Shown here piece by piece: positions 33,874 through 43,284 of a stretch of 64,000 bases of DNA. Position numbers and translations under genes: made by a program. The stretch comes from Solibacillus ferritrahens (GTDB lineage: Bacteria; Bacillota; Bacilli; Bacillales_A; Planococcaceae). The DNA is taken from positions 99,698 to 163,697 of the forward strand of contig NZ_JAXCLE010000008.1 of the NCBI RefSeq assembly GCF_037027585.1. The letters run 5' to 3'. Each line of letters opens with the position of its first letter. Position 1 is the first letter of the stretch. Under the pieces are notes generated by a model, which did not search any database, was not told the DNA's origin, and was given only the letters and a program-made list of their open reading frames with translations.

Positions 33874-35370
33874 ATGATTGAAATGAAGGGCATAAAAAAA
33901 GCTTTCAACAGGAACGTCGTATTAAACAATGTTGAATTCACGCTTTTAGATGGTGAGATTCACGCGTTAATGGGTGAAAATGGTGCCGGTAAATCTACAA
34001 TGATGAAGATTTTGGCTGGCATCTACTCACGTGATGAGGGTGATGTGTTAGTAGACGGGCAGTCCTATACCTTTACTTCTGCAAAGGATGCGGAAAGCTT
34101 AGGTATTCACGTGATTCACCAAGAATTAAATATTCTACCCCACCTATCTGTTGCGGAAAACTTATTTCTAGGAAAAGAGAAAACAATAGGTCGTACAGGA
34201 TTCCTACGTACTCGTGAAATGAATAAAGAAGCACAGACACTGTTAGCAAAGCTCGGCTTACATATTGATGTGCGTCAGCCTGCTGGTTCCTTATCAGTCG
34301 GAAAACAACAATTAATTGAAATTGCCAAGGCTATTAATTCAGAAGCGAAATATATCGTAATGGATGAACCGACAGCTGCTTTAACAGACCGTGAAATTGA
34401 AACACTTTTTGATACGATTCGTGAACTAAAAGCGAAAGGGATTTCCTTTGTTTATATTTCTCATCGTATGGAAGAAATTTTTGCAATTTGTGATCGTATT
34501 ACGATTTTGCGTGACGGTGAATATGTTGGTGTCCGTGAAATTTCAAAAACATCCTTTGATGAAATTGTAAAAATGATGGTCGGTCGCGAGCTAGGTGAAC
34601 GTTACCCAAGTCGTGATGCAAAAATCGGTGAGGTTGCTTTAGAAGTAAAAGGGCTAACATGTCCTGCGGTATGCAAAGATATTAACTTCCAGATTCGTAA
34701 AGGGGAAATCTTAGCATTTGCAGGTTTAATGGGAGCAGGCCGTACAGAAGTGGCACAAGCAATTTTCGGTAACCTTAAAAAGTCCAAAGGTGATATTTTC
34801 ATCCACGGGAAAAAGGTGACGATCAAAAGCCCAATTCAAGCAATGAAATACGGAATCGGATTTGTAACGGAAGACCGTAAAACAGAGGGTCTCGTATTAG
34901 ATTTTTCAATTAAAGAGAATATGTTTTTAACAAATTTGAAATCAATTGCAAAGGGTAGTTTTATTCAAGCACAACAAGAGCAATTACAGGCTACAAAATA
35001 TATTGAACAGCTGAATATTCGCTGCAGTGACGCGACACAGTCTGTCGGCTCATTGAGTGGTGGAAATCAGCAAAAAGTTGTCATCGCGAAGTGGTTAAGT
35101 ACAAAACCGGATATTTTAATCTTAGATGAACCTACTCGCGGTGTTGATATCGGCGCTAAAAAGGAAATATATTCTATTATGAATAAATTGGCTGAGGAAG
35201 GTGTAGCCATTTTAATGATTTCATCAGAGCTTCCGGAAGTTTTAGGAATGGCGGATCGTGTAATAGTCATGCATGAAGGTCGTCAAACAGCTATTTTAGA
35301 TAACGTTGATTTAACACAAGAAACAATTATGAATTACGCAACAGGAGGAGAAGAAGTTGTTAAAAACTAG
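33874..35370 (+). CDS. rbsA: Ribose ABC transporter ATP-binding protein
   Basis: 498 residues with two ABC domains. The first has Walker A GENGAGKST and signature LSVGKQQLIEIAKA; the second has the degenerate GLMGAGRTE typical of RbsA and LSGGNQQKVVIAKW. It energises ribose import. Its end overlaps rbsC by 14 bases. Confidence 0.95.
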   Translation: MIEMKGIKKAFNRNVVLNNVEFTLLDGEIHALMGENGAGKSTMMKILAGIYSRDEGDVLVDGQSYTFTSAKDAESLGIHVIHQELNILPHLSVAENLFLGKEKTIGRTGFLRTREMNKEAQTLLAKLGLHIDVRQPAGSLSVGKQQLIEIAKAINSEAKYIVMDEPTAALTDREIETLFDTIRELKAKGISFVYISHRMEEIFAICDRITILRDGEYVGVREISKTSFDEIVKMMVGRELGERYPSRDAKIGEVALEVKGLTCPAVCKDINFQIRKGEILAFAGLMGAGRTEVAQAIFGNLKKSKGDIFIHGKKVTIKSPIQAMKYGIGFVTEDRKTEGLVLDFSIKENMFLTNLKSIAKGSFIQAQQEQLQATKYIEQLNIRCSDATQSVGSLSGGNQQKVVIAKWLSTKPDILILDEPTRGVDIGAKKEIYSIMNKLAEEGVAILMISSELPEVLGMADRVIVMHEGRQTAILDNVDLTQETIMNYATGGEEVVKN

Positions 35371-36298
35371 CTCAAAAGAAATGTTAGGAAAGCTAGGTCC
35401 TCTTTTAGGATTATTTTTAATTGTAATTGTTATTACGATTTTAAATCCAAGCTTTATGACAACAGATAATATTTTAAATATTTTACGTCAAGTATCGATT
35501 AGCGCGCTTATTGCATTTGGTATGACTTTTGTTATTTTAACCGGCGGCATCGATTTATCGGTCGGCTCGACATTAGCCCTTACAGGTGCAGTAGCTGCCA
35601 CAATGCTCGCTTCAGGAATAGATCCTGTGTTAACGATTCTCGCTGCCTTATTGTTAGGGGCTATTCTTGGTGCTGTAAATGGTATCATTATTGCAAAAGG
35701 AAAAGTCGCACCATTCATCGCAACATTGGCAACAATGACGATTTATCGTGGATTAACGCTAGTGTATACGGATGGTCGTCCTGTTTCAGACTTAGGAAAT
35801 GAAATTACATTCCAAATGTTAGGTAAAGGATATTTCTTCGGTATTCCGGTTCCAGTATGTACAATGATTCTAGCTTTCATTGTGTTATATGTAATTATGC
35901 ATAAAACAACATTCGGTCGCCGTGTTTATGCAGTAGGCGGCAATGAAGCGGCTTCTAAATTGTCAGGAATCAATGTGGATCGTGTAAAAATAGCAGTATA
36001 CTCGTTAACTGGTATGTTAGCTGCTTTATCAGCACTGATATTAACGTCTCGTCTAAACTCTGCACAGCCAACAGCTGGGACATCTTATGAATTGGATGCA
36101 ATCGCAGCAGTTGTTTTAGGAGGGACAAGTTTAACAGGCGGTAAAGGTTGGATTTTCGGTACATTAGTAGGTGCCTTAATTATTGGAGTGTTGAATAACG
36201 GTTTAAACTTAATCGGCGTTTCTTCATTCTTCCAGCAAGTTGTAAAAGGGATTGTTATTTTAATAGCGGTGCTAATTGACCGTAAAAAAACAGCGTAG
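35357..36298 (+). CDS. rbsC: Ribose ABC transporter permease
   Basis: 313 residues, about 8-10 helices, with the family stretches TGGIDLSVGSTLALTGAV and YAVGGNEAASKLSGI. TTG start at 35357, eight bases after AGGAGG inside the rbsA end. It forms the import channel with RbsA. Confidence 0.94.
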   Translation: MLKTSSKEMLGKLGPLLGLFLIVIVITILNPSFMTTDNILNILRQVSISALIAFGMTFVILTGGIDLSVGSTLALTGAVAATMLASGIDPVLTILAALLLGAILGAVNGIIIAKGKVAPFIATLATMTIYRGLTLVYTDGRPVSDLGNEITFQMLGKGYFFGIPVPVCTMILAFIVLYVIMHKTTFGRRVYAVGGNEAASKLSGINVDRVKIAVYSLTGMLAALSALILTSRLNSAQPTAGTSYELDAIAAVVLGGTSLTGGKGWIFGTLVGALIIGVLNNGLNLIGVSSFFQQVVKGIVILIAVLIDRKKTA

Positions 36299-36313
36299 AA
36301 GGAGGTCATTAGC

Positions 36314-37252
36314 GTGAAGAAACAATTAATATTATTAATGGCACTTTTGGCCACTGTAATGCTATCGGCTTGTTCAGTAAAACCTGGCTTTTCTTTGGAA
36401 CCTTCTTTCGGAACATCTGCTACATCTACAGAAAGCAATAAGGATACATTGACAATCGGTTTATCTATTTCAACTTTAAATAATCCATTCTTCGTGACGT
36501 TAAGCGAACATGCAGAAGCAAAAGCAAAAGAACTTGGTCTGAAAACAACGGTTGTAGATGCGCAAGATAATGCGTCAAAGCAAGCTTCCGATATTGAAGA
36601 TTTAATTCAACAAAACGTTGATTTAATTATTATTAATCCAGTAGATTCTGTTGCTGTTGCCACTGCTGTTGAATCTGCAAATGCTTTAAATATTCCTGTC
36701 ATTACGGTAGACCGCTCCTCTGAAGGGGGCGAAGTCGTATCACATATCGCCTCTGATAACGTAGCTGGCGGAAAGCTAGCAGGAGAATATATTATAGAGT
36801 TAGTTGGTGAAGGTGCCAAAGTCGTCGAATTGGAAGGTGTGGCAGGTTCATCTGCTGCGCGTGATCGTGGACAAGGTTTCAATGAAGCTGTCACAGGTAT
36901 TTTAAATGTCGTTGCTAAGCAAACCGCAAACTTTAACCGTTCAGAAGGATTAACGGTAATGGAGAATATTCTGCAGTCAAATGCGGATGTCACAGCCGTA
37001 TTTGCTCACAATGACGAAATGGCATTAGGCGCACAGGAAGCAATTTCGGCTTCGGGTAAGAAGATTGTAGTAGTTGGCTTTGATGCAACTGACGATGCGG
37101 TGGCTGCTGTAAAAGCAGGGAACCTAGCTGCAACGGTTGCACAAAAACCTGATGAGATTGGAAAGATCGCGATGGAAACAGCAATTGCTTATTTAAACGG
37201 TGAAGAAGTTGAAGAAGTTATTCCGGTAAATCTTGAGTTAATTACAAAATAA
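36314..37252 (+). CDS. rbsB: Ribose-binding lipoprotein
   Basis: 312 residues. GTG start after GGAGGT. Lipoprotein signal MKKQLILLMALLATVMLSAC with the lipidated Cys20, then a type-I sugar-binding fold (LSISTLNNPFFVTLSEHAE, VITVDRSSEGGEV, AHNDEMALGAQEA). It captures ribose outside the cell for RbsAC. Confidence 0.94.
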   Translation: MKKQLILLMALLATVMLSACSVKPGFSLEPSFGTSATSTESNKDTLTIGLSISTLNNPFFVTLSEHAEAKAKELGLKTTVVDAQDNASKQASDIEDLIQQNVDLIIINPVDSVAVATAVESANALNIPVITVDRSSEGGEVVSHIASDNVAGGKLAGEYIIELVGEGAKVVELEGVAGSSAARDRGQGFNEAVTGILNVVAKQTANFNRSEGLTVMENILQSNADVTAVFAHNDEMALGAQEAISASGKKIVVVGFDATDDAVAAVKAGNLAATVAQKPDEIGKIAMETAIAYLNGEEVEEVIPVNLELITK

Positions 37253-37291
37253 TAAAGCATGTAACATTCCATAATAGGTTGTTGCCCTCCT

Positions 37292-37330
37292 GCAGGCTGT
37301 CACAAGAAGTTTTTGTGGCAGCTTTTGTTA
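37292..37330 (+). terminator. rbs operon terminator
   Basis: GCTGTCACAA pairs with TTGTGGCAGC and TTTTGTT follows. Confidence 0.75.
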
Positions 37331-37400
37331 TTGGAAAAAGCGTGCGCCTATACCGTGCAGAAGAATGCAAAGCATGCCGTTCTCTATTTAAGCGCTTGAA

Positions 37401-37450
37401 AACAAAAAAAGTACAACAGAGGCAAATTAAGCCTATGTTGTACTTTTAAA
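37401..37450 (-). terminator. Terminator of rpsF-ssb-rpsR
   Basis: On the minus strand GTACAACATAGGC pairs with GCCTCTGTTGTAC, followed by seven T; A/T runs on the other side may also stop rbs transcription. Confidence 0.85.
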
Positions 37451-37455
37451 AAATC

Positions 37456-37692
37456 TTATTTTTCTTCAGCAACGAATGGTAGTAATGCCATAATACGTGA
37501 AACTTTGATTGCATTTGTAAGTTTACGTTGGTATTTAGCAGAAGTACCAGTTACGCGACGTGGTAAAATTTTACCGCGCTCAGAGATGAATTTCTTTAAA
37601 AGATCTACATCTTTGTAGTCGATGTGCGTAATGTTATTTGAAGTGAAGTAGCAAACTTTACGGCGTTTGCGGCCTCCGCGACGTGGTGCCAT
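37456..37692 (-). CDS. rpsR: 30S ribosomal protein S18
   Basis: 78 residues: basic N-terminus with GGRKRRKVCYF, the core KDVDLLKKFISERGKILPRR and TGTSAKYQRKLTNAIKVSR. It pairs with S6 on the 30S platform. Third gene of the operon. Confidence 0.98.
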   Translation of the reverse strand: MAPRRGGRKRRKVCYFTSNNITHIDYKDVDLLKKFISERGKILPRRVTGTSAKYQRKLTNAIKVSRIMALLPFVAEEK

Positions 37693-37736
37693 TATCGTGT
37701 TCCTCCTTTTAATTTTTAATAATAGATGCCAAGTTC

Positions 37737-38303
37737 TTAGAACGGTAAATCGTCTTCAGAAACTTCGATTGGTCCTTTGCTATTCGCAAATGGATCTTCA
37801 TCTACTCGTGTATAATTTTGCTGATTTTGAGATGGCTGTTGATAAGAACCGTAAGAATCCTGTGATTGTTGCGAGCCCCCAAATTGTTGGTTTGGCTGAT
37901 TATAAGATGGCTGACCACCATAATTTTGCCCACCACTATATTGTTGACCTTGTGAACCTTGAGATGCATTTGCATTTGCTCCTCCGCGCGGTTCTAAGAA
38001 CTGCACTGCATCGGCAACGACATCTGTTGTGTACACACGCTTTCCATCTTGTCCTTCAAAGCTACCTGTTTGAATACGACCTTCTACACCAATCAAACTT
38101 CCTTTTCTCATGAAGTTTGCTAAGTTTTCAGCTTGTTTTCTCCAAGCAATACAGCCTATGAAATCTGCTTCGCGTTCACCTGACTGGCTCGAAAATGTAC
38201 GGTTTACGGCAACCGTAAAACGTGCCATTGGAACTCCACTCGGCGTATAACGAAGCTCTGGATCCTTCGTAAGTCTTCCGACTAAAACTACACGGTTAAT
38301 CAT
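37737..38303 (-). CDS. ssb: Single-stranded DNA-binding protein
   Basis: 188 residues. The OB fold starts MINRVVLVGRLTKDPELRYT; a Gly/Gln/Asn/Ser-rich linker (about 108-165) leads to the acidic tip ISEDDLPF-like end (VSEDDLPF) that binds partner proteins. ATG 38303 with AAGGAGGGT site; a TTG one codon earlier is not needed. Confidence 0.97.
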   Translation of the reverse strand: MINRVVLVGRLTKDPELRYTPSGVPMARFTVAVNRTFSSQSGEREADFIGCIAWRKQAENLANFMRKGSLIGVEGRIQTGSFEGQDGKRVYTTDVVADAVQFLEPRGGANANASQGSQGQQYSGGQNYGGQPSYNQPNQQFGGSQQSQDSYGSYQQPSQNQQNYTRVDEDPFANSKGPIEVSEDDLPF

Positions 38304-38340
38304 CAATGCACCCTCCTTTTTTCAGCATTTAAGTTAAAAA

Positions 38341-38631
38341 TTATTTTTCTTCTTCGCGTACTGCGATGTGACGGATGATGTCTTCGCTGATGTTTGCTAA
38401 ACGAGTATATTCGTTGATAGCCTCAGTACCAGCGTTAACTTTCACGATTTGGTAGAAACCTTCGCGGAAGTCATTGATTTCGTAAGCTAAACGACGCTTA
38501 CCCCAATCTTTTGCTTCTGTGATCTCTGCACCATTTGAAGTTAAAATCTCGTTGAAACGCTCTACTAAAGCTTTCTTCGCTTCATCTTCAATGTTTGGGC
38601 GGATGATGTACATTAATTCGTACTTTCTCAT
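38341..38631 (-). CDS. rpsF: 30S ribosomal protein S6
   Basis: 96 residues from MRKYELMYIIRPNIEDEAKK, the standard S6 start; ATG 38631 has an AAGGAGGTG site. A longer frame from 38727 runs through the leader. It binds S18 and heads the operon. Confidence 0.98.
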   Translation of the reverse strand: MRKYELMYIIRPNIEDEAKKALVERFNEILTSNGAEITEAKDWGKRRLAYEINDFREGFYQIVKVNAGTEAINEYTRLANISEDIIRHIAVREEEK

Positions 38632-38746
38632 TTGTGTTTGCACCTCCTTATGGACTTGGGCTCTCCTATTAAATAGGGAGCAAGGAGTAAGTAAATTCTT
38701 ATTACTCACATCAATGAATTGTAACATAGTTCCCTATTAGACGCAA
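38632..38746 (-). promoter_or_regulatory. rpsF promoter and leader
   Basis: TTGCGT-17-TACAAT on the minus strand (38718-38746) is the likely promoter. The leader can fold into two hairpins (TGAGTAA.../...TTACTC and CTCCCTATT/AATAGGAG). Leaders at this place bind S6:S18 in other Bacillales; I see no certain copy of that motif. Confidence 0.5.
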
Positions 38747-38807
38747 CCTAATATAACTCTAATGTTTATTCAATTTTTGTTATACTCATTAGTAAGGGAG
38801 GGATTTT

Positions 38808-39344
38808 ATGTGTGATAAACAGCCAGTAGTAATTGAATTGAATATGAAAAAGATAGCACGCGATAATATGATATTGACTGTCGTTTTAGTTGTTTTACTA
38901 GTGGGTTTAAATGCCATTATACATCAACGTTTTACTGGTGAATTTACCTTGCTAGATTTTTTCTATTTTTTTGCAGCATATATATTACTCATTATCCTTC
39001 ATGAAGCATTTCACTTAATTGGCTTTATGCTATTTGGTGGTGTTCCTTATAAAGAACTTGATTACGGTATCAATTTACAACTTGGTGTCGCCTATGCCAC
39101 TACAAAAAAATCGCTAACAAATGCTGCAATGAAAAAAGCTTTATTACTCCCATTTTGGACTACAGGTATTGTGCCCACAGTTATTGGTTTAATGCTTGAT
39201 AACTTTTTGATAGTAATTATCGGAGCGTTATTAATAGCAGGGGCAATGGGTGATTTTTATATGTATAAGGAATTGCGCAAATACCCTAACGAAGCAACTG
39301 TAAGGGACGATTCGAAAGAGCCAAAATTATATGTTTATCTCTAA
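38808..39344 (+). CDS. DUF3267 zincin-like membrane protein
   Basis: 178 residues with about four helices. HEAFH (HExxH) sits at the end of helix two (LLIILHEAFHLIGFMLFGG), as in DUF3267 membrane metallopeptidase-like proteins. ATG follows AAGGGAGGG. It is the only plus-strand gene among minus-strand neighbours. Substrate unknown. Confidence 0.85.
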   Translation: MCDKQPVVIELNMKKIARDNMILTVVLVVLLVGLNAIIHQRFTGEFTLLDFFYFFAAYILLIILHEAFHLIGFMLFGGVPYKELDYGINLQLGVAYATTKKSLTNAAMKKALLLPFWTTGIVPTVIGLMLDNFLIVIIGALLIAGAMGDFYMYKELRKYPNEATVRDDSKEPKLYVYL

Positions 39345-39394
39345 GTTGTATTTGTAATAAGCCGTATGTCCAGTGATGCACTCTCCAAGATTTA

Positions 39395-39458
39395 TAATTA
39401 AAAAGAAAGCGAAGGAATTGCCTGGTAAATCACTTCCCGGTCAATCCCTTCGCTCATA
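39395..39458. terminator. Bidirectional terminator, ychF and DUF3267 genes
   Basis: AGCGAAGGAATTGCC pairs with GGTCAATCCCTTCGCT; the minus-strand side ends in TTTCTTTTT. The genes converge here. Confidence 0.75.
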
Positions 39459-39460
39459 TT

Positions 39461-40561
39461 TTATACGTTAAATAAGAATTCCATTACGTCGCCATCTTGT
39501 ACAACGTATTCTTTACCTTCTGCACGTACGCGTCCTGCTTCTTTAGCAGCAGGCTTCGAACCGAATTCTACTAAATCCGTATATGCTACGGTTTCAGCAC
39601 GGATAAAGCCACGCTCAAAGTCAGAGTGAATAATACCCGCACATTGTGGAGCTTTCATCCCTTTACGGAATGTCCATGCACGAACTTCTTGCACACCAGC
39701 AGTGAAATAAGTTGCTAAACCTAATAAGCTATATGAAGCTTTAATTAATTGGTCTAATCCTGATTCAGCAATTCCTAATTCTGCTAAAAATTCTTTTTTC
39801 TCTTCATCTTCCAACTCAGAAATTTCTTCTTCAATTTTCGCACAGATTGTAATTACTTGGGCACCTTCAGTTGCTGCGTATTCCTGTACCATTTTCACAT
39901 ATTTATTTTCAGATGGATCAGCTACCTCATCCTCTGAAACATTTGCAACGTAAAGCATTGGTTTAATCGTTAAAAGGTGTAATCCTTTGATGATCTTTTT
40001 TTCATCATCCGAAAGGTCTACCGCGCGAGCTGGTTTTTCAGCTTCTAATACTTCTTTAATTTTTTGAAGAATTGGTTCTTCCACCATTGCTTCTTTATCT
40101 TTTTGCTTTGCCATTTTTGCAACTCGAGCAATACGCTTGTCCACTGATTCCATGTCCGCTAAGATTAATTCTAAGTTAATAACTTCAATATCATCAATTG
40201 GATTTACTGTACCGGAAACATGTGTAATATTTTCGTCTTCAAAGCAACGAACAACTTGGCAAATTGCGTCTACTTCACGAATATGAGCCAAAAATTTATT
40301 CCCTAGACCTTCACCAGTAGAAGCGCCCTTTACGATACCCGCGATATCGGTAAATTCAAATGTAGTTGGAACTGTTTTTTTCGGTACAACTAATTCTGTT
40401 AATTTGTCTAAACGCTCATCCGGAACAGTTACGCTACCTACGTTTGGTTCAATTGTTGCGAACGGGTAGTTAGCCGCAAGAGCACCTGCTTTTGTAATTG
40501 CATTGAATAAAGTCGATTTCCCTACGTTCGGTAAACCTACGATACCAGCTGTTAATGCCAT
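39461..40561 (-). CDS. ychF: Redox-regulated ATPase YchF (OLA1-type)
   Basis: 366 residues. The P-loop GLPNVGKSTLFNAI, the switch region DIAGIVKGASTGEGLGN and the C-terminal TGS domain (AQCAGIIHSDFERGFIRAE region) identify YchF, an Obg-like protein that prefers ATP and associates with ribosomes. Confidence 0.97.
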   Translation of the reverse strand: MALTAGIVGLPNVGKSTLFNAITKAGALAANYPFATIEPNVGSVTVPDERLDKLTELVVPKKTVPTTFEFTDIAGIVKGASTGEGLGNKFLAHIREVDAICQVVRCFEDENITHVSGTVNPIDDIEVINLELILADMESVDKRIARVAKMAKQKDKEAMVEEPILQKIKEVLEAEKPARAVDLSDDEKKIIKGLHLLTIKPMLYVANVSEDEVADPSENKYVKMVQEYAATEGAQVITICAKIEEEISELEDEEKKEFLAELGIAESGLDQLIKASYSLLGLATYFTAGVQEVRAWTFRKGMKAPQCAGIIHSDFERGFIRAETVAYTDLVEFGSKPAAKEAGRVRAEGKEYVVQDGDVMEFLFNV

Positions 40562-40690
40562 TTTGACACAACCTTTCTATATTCACTTCATTTTTATTTG
40601 AAATCATAAATTATATGGATTTTTCTGTCCATTAAATTTCTATAACCTTGTCTATTATATTGATTACACACTTAAAAGTCTATTTTGCTT

Positions 40691-40891
40691 TTATACTTCT
40701 TCTGCTGAACGTAAAACTTTCTTCATTTTTTTCTGGAATTCTCGACGTGGAATCATAACACTATGTCCGCAGCCCTCACATTTTATGCGAATATCAGCAC
40801 CTAAACGAATGACCTTCCATTCGTTTGTACCACAAGGATGTTGTTTCTTCATTTCTACCACGTCATTAAGACCGTATTGCTTTGCTTCCAC
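40691..40891 (-). CDS. DUF951 protein (YyzM-like)
   Basis: 66 residues with VEMKKQHPCGTNEWKVIRLG and IKCEGCGHSVMIPRREFQKK, the pattern of DUF951, including three Cys suited to zinc binding. Lies 3 bases after the MscS gene and upstream of ychF as in relatives. Function unknown. Confidence 0.93.
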   Translation of the reverse strand: MEAKQYGLNDVVEMKKQHPCGTNEWKVIRLGADIRIKCEGCGHSVMIPRREFQKKMKKVLRSAEEV

Positions 40892-40894
40892 CTT

Positions 40895-41800
40895 TTATTC
40901 TCCTCCTTGATTTCGCTCATAAAACATCATTTTCGGTACCGCAAGAGGGATACCGTTACGTGTTAAGATATCCATTACATCTTTTCGAATAATACGAGAA
41001 ATTGAATACTGCTGTAATGGCAACGTTTCGAGTGTAATACCAATTGTGGCTTCTGTACTTGTCGTATTTGTTATACCTAAAAAGACAGGGGCTGTGACAA
41101 GCTCTTCGTGTCTTTCAGGTAACGTATCCAAATAGTTTTGAATAATCATTTGAACTTTTTCAATATTTGTCTCAAGCGGAATTTGCATACTAATCGTAGC
41201 TTTTGAGTTGTTGATGGAATAGTTAACAACGTCTACAATGCTTCCATTTGGAATAATGAATTGTTCCCCTGTTACGCCCTTTACTTTCGTTGTACGAAGA
41301 CCAATTTCCATAACGGTACCTTCTGCCGTATTAATTTTCACAAAATCCCCTACACCAAATTGATCCTCTAAAATAATGAAGAACCCTGTAATAACATCCT
41401 TCACTAGGTTTTGAGCTCCAAAAGCAATGGCCACAGAAGCAATACCTGCCCCTGCCAGTAACCCGGCAATTTGTATATTCATAGCGGATAAAATCCCCAT
41501 AATGGCAGAGAAGTACACTAAATAGCTCAATACGCTTTGCAGCAGCTTTACAATCGTAAGCTGTCGACGTTCATTATTTCTTACACGCAGCATAAACACT
41601 CGGTGAATGACCTTCTTGCCGATAAAAACAACAAGATACGAAATAACGATAATCGCTAGAATCTTCGCGCTGGCTACAATAATCTTTTCCAAAAATTCCG
41701 CACTTGTGAAGTATTCCCAAAGTTTTGTCGTATAGTGTGCGAGCCCTTTAATATCCGTTTCAGCAAATTCCTCTAAATCTAATTTCAAATCTTCTTCCAA
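40895..41800 (-). CDS. MscS-family small-conductance mechanosensitive channel
   Basis: 301 residues, three helices then the beta and alpha/beta cytoplasmic domains. The pore-lining region reads GAGIASVAIAFGAQNLVKD, followed by GFFIILEDQFGVGDFV. I choose TTG 41800, five bases after AGAGGTGG; GTG 41809 has no spacing. It releases solutes on hypo-osmotic shock. Confidence 0.92.
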   Translation of the reverse strand: MEEDLKLDLEEFAETDIKGLAHYTTKLWEYFTSAEFLEKIIVASAKILAIIVISYLVVFIGKKVIHRVFMLRVRNNERRQLTIVKLLQSVLSYLVYFSAIMGILSAMNIQIAGLLAGAGIASVAIAFGAQNLVKDVITGFFIILEDQFGVGDFVKINTAEGTVMEIGLRTTKVKGVTGEQFIIPNGSIVDVVNYSINNSKATISMQIPLETNIEKVQMIIQNYLDTLPERHEELVTAPVFLGITNTTSTEATIGITLETLPLQQYSISRIIRKDVMDILTRNGIPLAVPKMMFYERNQGGE

Positions 41801-41915
41801 ATTTACCACCTCTTGTATAACAAACTTTAAAAATGAATATACTGCATAAATATATCGTATTTCACGCTATTTCTCGAGTAATCTAATCTACTTAAATTTG
41901 AAGGAGTGACTACAT

Positions 41916-42542
41916 GTGACACAAGCCTGTCCGCAAAATTATAGCGTCCATTATGAACAGACAAGCGCTGTTTGGGAGCTAAGTGAAATCTTTTTAAAAA
42001 TGGTTCCTTTTGAACATGAAAAACTTATTTTCTGCTGTATCGGTACCGACCGCTCTACTGGGGATGCGTTAGGTCCAATTATCGGTAGCCAGTTGCATCA
42101 AACCTTTTCATTCCCATTCCCGGTTGTTGGAACTTTAGAAGCGCCACTTCATGCATTAAATATCGTTGACCGTTACGAACAGCTCATAAAAGAGAATGAA
42201 AATGCATTCATCATCGCCATTGACGCTTGTTTAGGAGAGTCTAATGCAATTGGTTCAATTTTAATACAGCATGGTCCTCTTTTTCCTGGAAAAGCTGTAA
42301 AAAAGGAATTGCCTCCAATTGGGAATGTTTCTATTAAGGGAATTGTTAATGTAGGAGGTTTTATGGAAGCAAAAGTACTTCAAAATACAAGGCTTCATGT
42401 TACCTATTCTATGAGTGATAAAATTGTACGTGCACTCGTTTTAGCATGGCAGCGTCATTTACTGAAACAGAAAAATAATCGTTACGAGTATTCCGACCAG
42501 CAAAATCGCTGGCAGCAAATTGGCTATACGAATTTTCGTTAA
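41916..42542 (+). CDS. yyaC: Spore protease-like protein YyaC (DUF1256)
   Basis: 208 residues. The motif FCCIGTDRSTGDALGPIIGS and the later AIDACLGESNAIGSI are typical of YyaC, related to the germination protease fold and found in spore formers. GTG start nine bases after GGAG. Its last 84 bases overlap the convergent DUF554 gene. Confidence 0.9.
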   Translation: MTQACPQNYSVHYEQTSAVWELSEIFLKMVPFEHEKLIFCCIGTDRSTGDALGPIIGSQLHQTFSFPFPVVGTLEAPLHALNIVDRYEQLIKENENAFIIAIDACLGESNAIGSILIQHGPLFPGKAVKKELPPIGNVSIKGIVNVGGFMEAKVLQNTRLHVTYSMSDKIVRALVLAWQRHLLKQKNNRYEYSDQQNRWQQIGYTNFR

Positions 42543-43166
42543 ACCAGCAATATTTAAGCCTATTGCTATAATCATAACACCACCTGTAGCTGTCATCTCT
42601 TTAATAAATAGATTAAGCGCTTCTGTTGGAATATATGTACTAATGACACCTGCAAACAATGCAATACTTCCCTGATATATTAATACAGATATTGCTGACA
42701 ATATTACGCCAATGCCTAACGTAGAGGCTAAAATGATCGACATAAAACCATCAATTATTCCTTTCGTAATTAATACATTATGATCATTACGTAAACCACT
42801 ATCAAGGGCACCGATAATTCCCATGGAACCTATAACAAAAATGAGCGATGCAGTAATAAACCCCTCTGCAATCGTTCCTTTTTGTGCACGTTTTCCGAAA
42901 AGGGATTCAATCCATACACCAAAGCGGTTGAACTTTCCCTCTAGGTTGAGCCATTCTCCGATAACAGCTCCCACTATTAAACTAATTACTAATAGAATGA
43001 AGTTATCACCCTCTAATCCCATTTGAATTCCTAAGAGAGCAACAACTAAACCGATAATTGACATAACAGTTTGTTGCATTGATTCCGGAATATTTCTAAA
43101 TAATCGGCCCACTAATGTCCCAATTACAATAAATAGTGAGTTTAATAAAGAGCCTAATAATACCAT
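42459..43166 (-). CDS. DUF554 membrane protein (YdfK/YqgA-like)
   Basis: 235 residues, about seven helices, beginning MVLLGSLLNSLFIVIGTLVG and carrying GAVIGEWLNLEGKFNRFG, the usual DUF554 marks. Likely a transporter-like membrane protein, unproven. The 3' end runs 84 bases into yyaC on the other strand. Confidence 0.9.
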   Translation of the reverse strand: MVLLGSLLNSLFIVIGTLVGRLFRNIPESMQQTVMSIIGLVVALLGIQMGLEGDNFILLVISLIVGAVIGEWLNLEGKFNRFGVWIESLFGKRAQKGTIAEGFITASLIFVIGSMGIIGALDSGLRNDHNVLITKGIIDGFMSIILASTLGIGVILSAISVLIYQGSIALFAGVISTYIPTEALNLFIKEMTATGGVMIIAIGLNIAGLTKIRIANLLPAILLVGILVTIIFLFQ

Positions 43167-43240
43167 GATCTTTCCTCTTTCTAGTTGCTATCTGTTTATT
43201 CTTTTTTAGCCTATACTAAGATAATCATCTTTACATTCAC

Positions 43241-43284
43241 AGTAAAAAATGCGCTGAAACGTAATGCTCAGCACATTTTTTACT
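43241..43284 (-). terminator. soj-spo0J terminator
   Basis: On the minus strand AGTAAAAAATGTGCTGA pairs with TCAGCGCATTTTTTACT; the stem includes the spo0J stop codon. Confidence 0.8.
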
